This document shows, in pieces, positions 28,577 through 36,455 of a stretch of DNA of 38,391 nucleotides. The stretch is from contig JAUVJU010000004.1 in the NCBI GenBank assembly GCA_030592285.1, forward strand, positions 1 to 38,391. Direction: 5' to 3'. This DNA comes from Caldifarciminota bacterium. GTDB taxonomy: Bacteria; Hydrothermota; 32-111. The notes below the pieces were generated by a model. That model ran no database searches and was not told the origin of the DNA. It worked only from the letters and a program-made list of their open reading frames with translations. Each line of letters opens with the position of its first letter. Position 1 is the first letter of the stretch. The position numbers and the translations under genes are program-made.

Positions 28577-29194
28577 TTAACCAAATATTGGTATTATCCA
28601 ATCATAAATTAAAAAGTAGAATCTTCCAATAAGCAGCGATATTCTAGCCATTACTGTATATCCAAATGATGCTCCAAAAGCAATCATTATAAATGTTATT
28701 CCAATTCTAGATGTCCATCCAAGTATACCTTTATGCTCTTTGGAAAAATAGAAATATAGAAGTGTTGTAATAACACCAACAATAATGATTAGATTATTTA
28801 ATGATGTTATATTGAATCCTGTTATAGGCAGTATTGTTGCCTGTATCTGGGGAATCAAAAAACCCTGAATATATCCTGTAACTCCCAATCCTGCTCCTAT
28901 ACCTACCATAAAAGCAATTGACCATCTTGAAAGCCATGCAATTTTGGGAACCCATCTTGATAACATAATAAGTCCAAAAAATGCCGGAATTAACAAAACA
29001 AATTCTCCCCGATTTCGTATGGGTTCAATCAGCATTGGCTGAATAACATAAGCATAGGTATATATAAGCCAATATCCTGCCGAGATTCCAACATAAAATG
29101 ATTCTGCAAATTTATAGAATGGATTATCTTTATAAAGAAATGAATATATACACAGTGTTAATCCTGCTGCTATCCAAATACCAATAGTTATCAT
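28577..29194 (-). CDS. Cassette 2 protein D2: multi-pass membrane protein
   Basis: Paralog of the 31898-32503 product: 'YSFLYKDNPFYKF', 'IPIIVGVITTLLYFYFS.EHKGI.G..(S/T)R(I/V)GITFIMI.FGA.FG.T.MARISL.IGR' shared. Confidence 0.85.
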   Translation of the reverse strand: MITIGIWIAAGLTLCIYSFLYKDNPFYKFAESFYVGISAGYWLIYTYAYVIQPMLIEPIRNRGEFVLLIPAFFGLIMLSRWVPKIAWLSRWSIAFMVGIGAGLGVTGYIQGFLIPQIQATILPITGFNITSLNNLIIIVGVITTLLYFYFSKEHKGILGWTSRIGITFIMIAFGASFGYTVMARISLLIGRFYFLIYDWIIPIFG

Positions 29195-30033
29195 TTTATG
29201 CCTCCCTTTGCTTTGTTCTTTTTTCTCTTATCAACAAAATAGGCAATATTACCAAAAACTATAAATAGTATTATAAGCATATGTGCAAACGACTGTGCTG
29301 CCATTCCTGCAACAGCCATATCCGGTTTATCTACAAGTATTTCATATTCCGCTGCACCTTTCATACCCCCTACAAGCCCTTCAATTTGTCCTGATTGAAA
29401 AAAGAAATATGCATCGGGTGCTGAGACCGCAGTAAGAGCTAATACAATGCGCTGGTCAAATCTTGCTCCTGCATACTGAACCCATACCTGACCTGTAGCA
29501 CCTGCTTCAAGTCCTATAAGTAGATCAATATCATCATAATTATGAATATTGTTCATTACAGGATACTTTTCTATTAGATCACCTTTATAATCGGAATTAA
29601 AATATGTTCTTATCTCTCTTCCAATACCCACCATTTGTGCAACATAACCAGGTCTATATCCAAGATTTATATAATCAATACCATATTCCTTATTATATTC
29701 CGCAGCAATCTTTTCTAATGCCTGTGTACCAAGCGGAGCCCCTAATTGCCATTGAACAATTAAAATAGGATGAAAATCTTTCATAAAACAATGACTTAAT
29801 AGTGCTTCAAGATATGGCTGAAGTTCAGGCATAGATGCTGCATCATAATCAATGGATATCATCACATTGGCACCCTCTGGTAAATTATTAACTGCATCAT
29901 AAGCCTTTTGTACCGGTTCGCTAACTACAATAGGAAACTTAGGTTTAAAGATTAAAGGAATAATAACTACAATAGCAATTACTATAAATATAATTCTTCT
30001 ATCAATATTTGCTAATTTTTTTATAATATTCAT
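29191..30033 (-). CDS. Cassette 2 protein C2: N- and C-terminal TM with a large domain between
   Basis: Paralog of the 32505-33371 product: 'IDYDAASMPELQPYLEALLSHCF', 'GGMKGAAEYE', C-terminal 'AAQSFAHMLIILFIVFGNIAYF'. Confidence 0.85.
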   Translation of the reverse strand: MNIIKKLANIDRRIIFIVIAIVVIIPLIFKPKFPIVVSEPVQKAYDAVNNLPEGANVMISIDYDAASMPELQPYLEALLSHCFMKDFHPILIVQWQLGAPLGTQALEKIAAEYNKEYGIDYINLGYRPGYVAQMVGIGREIRTYFNSDYKGDLIEKYPVMNNIHNYDDIDLLIGLEAGATGQVWVQYAGARFDQRIVLALTAVSAPDAYFFFQSGQIEGLVGGMKGAAEYEILVDKPDMAVAGMAAQSFAHMLIILFIVFGNIAYFVDKRKKNKAKGGIK

Positions 30034-30042
30034 TTTGGCCCC

Positions 30043-30681
30043 TTATGAAAGATAACTTCTTTCAATACCTAAAATTATTCTCAGTGAAACACCAATTGCT
30101 CCAAGGGCAATACCAATAATAATACCTCTTTTGGCTGCCATTTGAGGAACCGACATTATCCATTCAGTAAAAATAGGAATTTTCGGTGATATCATTTCAG
30201 AAATTGGAACCCTTCCAAACATAACAATTATTGCAGTAATAAGTAATAGTGTTGCATCAAAATTCCTTGCTCTAAATGCTCTGTATGCTGCTGATGCAAT
30301 GAAAAATGCAAGAAGAGAGAACATTGTTGACTGCAGCGGTATTATCATATTGTCATACATATACATAAATCCAGAACCGGTTAAAAATGCATTGCCATAA
30401 CGAATTGTACTGATAATGCCAACAATCACAATTAGTAAAAACCCAAAAAGAAGAACAATGGAATAGGCCCAATGATTTTCTTTTCTCTTAATTTTATTTG
30501 TATGCAGCCGTAATAATGAATCAACACCAAGAAGCATTGTAAAGCCGGCAATAATAGAATACCATCTTAATGATATTTCTTCAAAACTGCCAAATGGTGC
30601 ATGTGGTATAAAGAATGCAATGATAATTATTGTTCCTGTTAAGAAACTGATTGCTAATGGAATGCCTTTACCTTTAATCAT
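30043..30681 (-). CDS. Cassette 2 protein B2: multi-pass membrane protein
   Basis: Paralog of the 33368-34045 product: 'TMFSLLAFFIASAAYRAFRARNFDATLLLITA', 'RGIIIGIALGAIGVSLRIILGIERSYL'. Confidence 0.85.
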   Translation of the reverse strand: MIKGKGIPLAISFLTGTIIIIAFFIPHAPFGSFEEISLRWYSIIAGFTMLLGVDSLLRLHTNKIKRKENHWAYSIVLLFGFLLIVIVGIISTIRYGNAFLTGSGFMYMYDNMIIPLQSTMFSLLAFFIASAAYRAFRARNFDATLLLITAIIVMFGRVPISEMISPKIPIFTEWIMSVPQMAAKRGIIIGIALGAIGVSLRIILGIERSYLS

Positions 30682-30690
30682 TGTTCCTCC

Positions 30691-31884
30691 TTAAATTATC
30701 CTTACAAGCCATTCAAACATATCAGTAAAGAATCCTATCTTAAAACCATGTCCCAATAATCCGAGAATAAATCCAATTATCAGAACAAAAACAATAATGA
30801 TCTTAATAAGATCTTCCGCAACAATAGAACCCAGCATTAATGGCTCCCTTTCAAGATAAACAGATGCAGCCATCATTTCTTCACCAATAAGTGTATAATC
30901 GCAGGCAGCTACAAAGAAAGGTAATTGAGCTGTTTCTGTTGTGCCTGCAATCTGAATAGCACCAATAGAATAGCCTGTTTCAGCCAAAATAAGTGATTCT
31001 GCAAAAAAGAGTCCCTGTAAAAATATTGCACCTGGTTTTTCTCTCATCATCATTCCATCAACACCTGCGGCATATCCAAATTGATCCTGAGTTATATACA
31101 TTGTGTCTTCCTTTCTATATGCATCGGGTCTTCCTGCTTCTGTAAATGCTTCCTTCACAACCTCCTGAGCTGTTGTCATTACAACAGGGTCATAGGAAGG
31201 CACCATTATTCTTGTATCATATTCTGCTGCTTTTTTTGCAACCCTTCCAAGGATTGTAAGACCTGCAATTGTTGGAATATCAGTAACATACCCAATTCCA
31301 AGAAGATACATAATGGGTTTACCCATTTCAGTTGACCTCCCTACTGCCTCTTCAACAGCATCAAGTCCCGCAATCTTTCTTATATAAAATGATTTACCTT
31401 TTTTTGCCAAATATATAAACCAGGCAAATGCACCTGCAATAAGAAGAAGTACAATAAATGAATCAAATCGTTCCTTATTAAACCATTGTCCAATTGCCTT
31501 TACAGGCAATGAATTATCCGTTTTCTTAACAATATCATCCTTTTTGAATAAAGCATAATACATATAATTTGTCCCGCCATGCACCATATTATCAGTATGA
31601 ATACCCTTTTCAGGATTCATATCCAATGCAATAGCAGTATCACATTCACCATGAATTCTATGAATATCCATTAAGTATCCCTTTAAGGAATCATTAATGT
31701 CCCATTTAATTGTAATTGAAGTACCATCATCATTGGGAGTATCACATACATTTAAAACAATTCCACTATGCTGCATTTCAGTAATTGCAGTATCAATTAA
31801 AGCCACATTTGTAGAATCAATTAATTCCTGTGAAAATACAGAAATAGATATCATACATAAAAATAATAATAAATGCCGTTTCAC
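30691..31884 (-). CDS. Cassette 2 protein A2: signal peptide, Fn3-like N-terminus, TM, DUF6754-like domain
   Basis: 'DTPNDDGTSITIKWD' then 'AVGRSTEMGKPIMYLLGIG....GAIQIAGTTETAQLPFFVAACDYTLIGEEMMAASVYL'; paralog of the 34054-35307 product. Confidence 0.82.
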   Translation of the reverse strand: MKRHLLLFLCMISISVFSQELIDSTNVALIDTAITEMQHSGIVLNVCDTPNDDGTSITIKWDINDSLKGYLMDIHRIHGECDTAIALDMNPEKGIHTDNMVHGGTNYMYYALFKKDDIVKKTDNSLPVKAIGQWFNKERFDSFIVLLLIAGAFAWFIYLAKKGKSFYIRKIAGLDAVEEAVGRSTEMGKPIMYLLGIGYVTDIPTIAGLTILGRVAKKAAEYDTRIMVPSYDPVVMTTAQEVVKEAFTEAGRPDAYRKEDTMYITQDQFGYAAGVDGMMMREKPGAIFLQGLFFAESLILAETGYSIGAIQIAGTTETAQLPFFVAACDYTLIGEEMMAASVYLEREPLMLGSIVAEDLIKIIIVFVLIIGFILGLLGHGFKIGFFTDMFEWLVRII

Positions 31885-31897
31885 GGCACCTCCTTAT

Positions 31898-32503
31898 TTA
31901 AGAAATTATTCCAAGCCAATCACCCAAAAGGAATTGTATCCTTCCAATAAAAAGTGATATCCTTGCCATAATTGTTGCACCAAAAGCAGCACCAAAGCCA
32001 ATCATTATAAATGTTATGCCCACTCTTGTTACTTTGCCAATAATACCCTTATGCTCAACTGAGAAAAAGAAATATATTAGGGTTGATAAAACACCTATAA
32101 GAATAATGATATTACCAATGGTAAATACCTGAGGCATTGTGCCCTGAACCTGCTTAAATAGATTTTCAAATGATGATGGAATAGACATACCACAACCTGT
32201 TCCAACAACAAATGCAATAGGAATTCTTGATAAATATGCCTTGCCCTTGAATAATCGTGAAAACATCAATAATCCAAGAATAAGTGGTACTATAACAAGA
32301 AAATTATGGTCATGAACAAGGGGATTCCATACCTTTGCAATAATTGTATTATGAAAATAAATTGACACAGTATAGCCAATTGAAATACCCACTAAGATCT
32401 TTTCAGAAAATTTATAAAAGGGATTATCCTTGTATAAAAATGAATAAATGGATAGAGTAAGAAGTGCTGCTATCCATATCCAGATACTTGTTGATATAGC
32501 CAT
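31898..32503 (-). CDS. Cassette 1 protein D1: multi-pass membrane protein
   Basis: Paralog of D2 (28577-29194); 'VEHKGIIGKVTRVGITFIMIGFGAAFGATIMARISLFIGR'. Confidence 0.85.
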   Translation of the reverse strand: MAISTSIWIWIAALLTLSIYSFLYKDNPFYKFSEKILVGISIGYTVSIYFHNTIIAKVWNPLVHDHNFLVIVPLILGLLMFSRLFKGKAYLSRIPIAFVVGTGCGMSIPSSFENLFKQVQGTMPQVFTIGNIIILIGVLSTLIYFFFSVEHKGIIGKVTRVGITFIMIGFGAAFGATIMARISLFIGRIQFLLGDWLGIIS

Positions 32504-32504
32504 A

Positions 32505-33371
32505 TTACTTCTCCTTTTTCCGTTTTATGAAATAGATTATATTTCCAACAATAATAAAAATAATGTATGTAAGATGTCCCGATGATTGTGCATCCATACC
32601 AATAGATGCCTGATTTCTGTCTTGTGATACATTATTCTTGATTAATAATGCTTCATATTCTGCTGCACCCTTTAATCCGCCCAACATACCATTTGCCTGC
32701 CCTGAATTCAAATATGCATAATATTCTGCCATGCTAACAGCAGTTGTACCAATACCCATTTTCTGATTGTATCTGCCATTTGCATAAATGATCCATGAAA
32801 GAATAACAGAACTGCCTGCAAGATCAACCATATAATCAATATCATTATATGTATTAACCCCTGCCATAATAGGCAGAGAATCAAGATCATTACCATAGGC
32901 ATCTGTATTAAATGTACCTCTAATATCTTCACCCATTTTAAGAATTACCACACTAACTCCAGGAACAAATGCAAAAAGGGATATATCATTACCTAATATT
33001 TTAATATTATCAGGGTTTGATTTATTCCATTCTTCAAGTGTATTTGATATCATATCCTGAGCAAGTCCCACACCGGGAGGATATAGACCCATTAAAAATA
33101 CCCTTATATTTTTTGAAAAGCAATGAGTTATAAGTGCCTTACCCATTGGATGCAGTTCTGCCATTGTTGAAGGATCATAATCCACACTAACAAGCATTAC
33201 GCCGCCTTCAGGAATAGAATCATTAATATAATTATACATATTTGAAACAGGCGGGGTTATTTTCATTGGACAGCCAATAGGAAATAGAAATGGAAATATC
33301 ACTGCAATTGCAAGAACAAGATATATCCATCTTTTATCAATATGGTCAAGGTAATTAATAATCTTCATCAT
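32505..33371 (-). CDS. Cassette 1 protein C1
   Basis: Paralog of C2; 'SVDYDPSTMAELHPMGKALITHCFSK', 'GGLKGAAEYEALL', 'GMDAQSSGHLTYIIFIIVGNIIYF'. Confidence 0.85.
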   Translation of the reverse strand: MMKIINYLDHIDKRWIYLVLAIAVIFPFLFPIGCPMKITPPVSNMYNYINDSIPEGGVMLVSVDYDPSTMAELHPMGKALITHCFSKNIRVFLMGLYPPGVGLAQDMISNTLEEWNKSNPDNIKILGNDISLFAFVPGVSVVILKMGEDIRGTFNTDAYGNDLDSLPIMAGVNTYNDIDYMVDLAGSSVILSWIIYANGRYNQKMGIGTTAVSMAEYYAYLNSGQANGMLGGLKGAAEYEALLIKNNVSQDRNQASIGMDAQSSGHLTYIIFIIVGNIIYFIKRKKEK

Positions 33372-34045
33372 TTGCCACCTCCTAAATATCCTCTCTCAAT
33401 ACCAAGAATGATCTTTAATGATGTTGCAATCATACCCAAATTAACACCAATAAGAATGCCTCTCTGTGCCGCCATACTGGGATAATTTAATATCCATTCA
33501 ACAACCTCCGGCATATTTGCATAAAAAAACTGTCCAATTGGCACCCTGCCAATTGTTACAATACTTGCAGTTATTAAAAGCATTGTTGCATCAAAACTTC
33601 TTGCCCTAAATGCTCTAAATGCCGCTGATGCCATATAAAATGCAAGAAGAGAGAAAATGGTTGCCTGCATTGGTGTCTGAAAATAGATATACAAATACAT
33701 TAATGGCGTATCAGAACCCGGTTGAACATTTGGAAATATCTTCATTAATATATTTGTCGGAGCATAGGCACCGCCCAATATACCTACAAATACTGTAATT
33801 CCAAGAGCAGTCAACACTATAACTGATGATTGCCAATCGGTAACCTTTCTTCTTATCTTTGTTATATGCATTTGTACTGTTGACTGCACTGCTATGAGTA
33901 ATGTAAAAGCAGTAACAATCATCAGCCAATCCAATATGGTACTATATACATTTTTGGAAAATGGATGCGGTATAAAAAATTGTATGATCATCATAGTTCC
34001 CATGAACATAGCTACTAATAATGGTAATTGTTTTTTCAGAAACAT
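33368..34045 (-). CDS. Cassette 1 protein B1: multi-pass membrane protein
   Basis: Paralog of B2; 'TIFSLLAFYMASAAFRAFRARSFDATMLLITAS', 'RGILIGVNLGMIATSLKIILGIERGYL'. Confidence 0.85.
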   Translation of the reverse strand: MFLKKQLPLLVAMFMGTMMIIQFFIPHPFSKNVYSTILDWLMIVTAFTLLIAVQSTVQMHITKIRRKVTDWQSSVIVLTALGITVFVGILGGAYAPTNILMKIFPNVQPGSDTPLMYLYIYFQTPMQATIFSLLAFYMASAAFRAFRARSFDATMLLITASIVTIGRVPIGQFFYANMPEVVEWILNYPSMAAQRGILIGVNLGMIATSLKIILGIERGYLGGGK

Positions 34046-34053
34046 ATGTTCTC

Positions 34054-35307
34054 CTATGTATTAAATACAAATCTAATTACATTCATTATGCCATCAAAAA
34101 ATCCAATATCAGCATCTGTAAATAGATTTATAATTCCATTTGTTAAAAATACAGTTAAAAATAATATCATAAAACATATTATTATTGCTTTCATATAATC
34201 CTGTGCCTTAATACTGCCCATAAGTACGGGCTCATTTGACAGGTATGCACTTGCTGCATATAATTCCTCTCCAATTAGGGTATAATCACATGATGTGATA
34301 AAGAAAGGTAATTGCGTTACTGCATCTGTGCCTGCTATTTGTATTGCTCCAATTGTATTACCCATTTCGGCAAGAAGAAGTGATTCTGCATAGAACATTC
34401 CCAAAAGCAGGTTTGTTGCTGGTTTTTCTCTTACCATTATACCATTAACCGCTGCAGCATAACCAAATTGACTATCTGTTAGGAAAAATACATCATTATC
34501 ATCATAAGCATCCGGCTTCCCTGCTTCAGTAAATGCTTCCTTTACAATCTCCTTTGCAACAGTCATTACAATAGGGTCACGGTTTGGAACAATGATCCTT
34601 GATTCATATTCTGCAACCTTTTTGGCAACGGGACCTAATATATTTAATGATGCAATTGTTGCAATATCGGACATTGTTGATATCCCGGGTATATACAGAA
34701 TGGGTTTACCCATTTCAGTTGCCCTGCCCACTGCCTCATCAAGTGCATCAATACCTGCAAGCCGCCTGAGAAATAATTTCTTTCCTTTTCTTACTGTATG
34801 AACAAGCAGTACTATCATTAAAATATAAACAATAATCATTAATAAAAGAATGATCTTATCCTTTTTAAACCAATTGGGTGTTGTAGTAATTTCTTCAGTA
34901 TATACTCTTACTGTTGATATCTGAAAATCATTATTTACAGCAACAATATAATACTTATAGGCAATATTACGATACAACCCCTGATCAGTGTACTCTGTCT
35001 CATTAGTAATGAGTTCTTTAATGCGTCTTTCTTTGCCTGTTTCAACATTAATGCGGTACAATGAGTATGTACCATCAAATTCCTCTACATCCTTAATTTT
35101 TTCCCATCTTATTAACAATGCAGTGCCATCATCATTAGGAGCATCCTTAACTTCAATACTTTCTATACCGCAGTAATTGAATTCATCAATAATTAGATCA
35201 GATGAATCAGCAATTACCGGTATTAGAGTATTGTCAGTTTCTGCAAAGACAACAGACATTGTAATAAGAAATAAAAATAAGGTAATAAGCATCTTTTTCA
35301 TACACAC
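34054..35307 (-). CDS. Cassette 1 protein A1: signal peptide, Fn3-like N-terminus, TM, DUF6754-like domain
   Basis: 'DAPNDDGTALLIRWEKI' plus 'AVGRATEMGKPILYIPGIS...GAIQIAGTDAVTQLPFFITSCDYTLIGEELYAASAYL'. Confidence 0.82.
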   Translation of the reverse strand: MCMKKMLITLFLFLITMSVVFAETDNTLIPVIADSSDLIIDEFNYCGIESIEVKDAPNDDGTALLIRWEKIKDVEEFDGTYSLYRINVETGKERRIKELITNETEYTDQGLYRNIAYKYYIVAVNNDFQISTVRVYTEEITTTPNWFKKDKIILLLMIIVYILMIVLLVHTVRKGKKLFLRRLAGIDALDEAVGRATEMGKPILYIPGISTMSDIATIASLNILGPVAKKVAEYESRIIVPNRDPIVMTVAKEIVKEAFTEAGKPDAYDDNDVFFLTDSQFGYAAAVNGIMVREKPATNLLLGMFYAESLLLAEMGNTIGAIQIAGTDAVTQLPFFITSCDYTLIGEELYAASAYLSNEPVLMGSIKAQDYMKAIIICFMILFLTVFLTNGIINLFTDADIGFFDGIMNVIRFVFNT

Positions 35308-35310
35308 TCC

Positions 35311-36444
35311 TTATTCCTCAATTAATTCTACATTTGCTCTTGGCAATAATATCTTTCTTCCATCCGGAAATTCAACTTCTAAAACCCTAACCATTGCTTC
35401 TGTTTCAATCTTCTGAAGTGGAGATGGTAAAGCAGATACCTTACCAATATTTCCAAATTCCGGTTCTCTTATAATTCTTACAACTGATCCAATTCCCATT
35501 CCTTCATGCTCTTCTTCTGATACCATTCTTTGTCCAGTACTTTTTATTTCATCATCATGGGTAACAATCAGTTCAGGTCTCAGTACCCCTGCTCTAATCT
35601 GAGTGGCTCCATTAATGGATGCTATTTTCCCTTCATTATTCTTTAATATGTTAAATGTCTTTTTTGCCATTGCCATTTCCCCAAATCCCTCTGTAATAAT
35701 CAGTGTAATACCCTTTTCTTCATTACCTGTTATTGCTACACCAATCTCTTCATTGAGAAAGTCCTTAAGGTCTTTATCATCAATGCCGCCTACAATCACT
35801 CCAATAACACCTTTTTCCACACATTTATTAAGTACATCAGCAGTAATTATTGAACCGCCAACAATGATCTTGCCTATGAGTTCATCACTTATATCATCAA
35901 TTGTCATTGTATAATCAGGTGACTGTGCAACCATCTTAACAATACCCTTTGTTTCTCCGCCTATACCGAAAATTCCCTGAATAAATGTAGCAGGACTTTC
36001 AACAATAATACCTTCATTCTCAATAACCTCAACGCATACACCATTAATATAACCATCTACCTCAACAGGTAATGGCGGTTTTCTCATTGTCATCATTCCG
36101 GTTACTTCAGATAATGCCTCAATTGTTCCATCTATTGGTGATTTTATCTGTGTTTTGAATAAACCGAAAAAGCCCTTTGATTCCGCAATTATATCATCTT
36201 TCTTAACCTCTTTTCCTATTTCAATCTTTAAATAATCAAAAACCTCTTTTCCGCTAACTCCAAGTTTACCTGCAAAATTCAATCTTTCAACATCTCCGGG
36301 TAATTCAGTTCTTGCAATAATATCATCTGCCTTGATAACATCACCCTTTTTTGCAGAAACATCTCCTTTTAATGGGAGTCGCCTTTCTTTTCTTACTATT
36401 GTATTTTCAGTAACTTTAAGTCCCGGTGTATATGAATGTGCCAT
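35311..36444 (-). CDS. Barrel-sandwich (biotinyl/lipoyl-like) + KOW-like domain protein, unknown function
   Basis: N-terminal 'RKERRLPLKGDVSAKKGDVIKADDIIARTELPG' and '...TQIKSPIDGTIEALSEVTG' resemble barrel-sandwich hybrid folds; C-terminal 'GIGSVVRIIREPEFGNIGKVSALPSPLQKIETEAMVRVLEVEFPDGRKILLPRANVELIE' is KOW-like. Confidence 0.65.
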   Translation of the reverse strand: MAHSYTPGLKVTENTIVRKERRLPLKGDVSAKKGDVIKADDIIARTELPGDVERLNFAGKLGVSGKEVFDYLKIEIGKEVKKDDIIAESKGFFGLFKTQIKSPIDGTIEALSEVTGMMTMRKPPLPVEVDGYINGVCVEVIENEGIIVESPATFIQGIFGIGGETKGIVKMVAQSPDYTMTIDDISDELIGKIIVGGSIITADVLNKCVEKGVIGVIVGGIDDKDLKDFLNEEIGVAITGNEEKGITLIITEGFGEMAMAKKTFNILKNNEGKIASINGATQIRAGVLRPELIVTHDDEIKSTGQRMVSEEEHEGMGIGSVVRIIREPEFGNIGKVSALPSPLQKIETEAMVRVLEVEFPDGRKILLPRANVELIEE

Positions 36445-36455
36445 TTATGCCTCCA

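Noticed and set aside
35311-36444. Classical lipoylated carrier domain as substrate of the adjacent LplA-like protein
   Set aside because: No canonical ExDK(A/V) or MKM attachment motif is visible; kept only as a low-confidence hypothesis.
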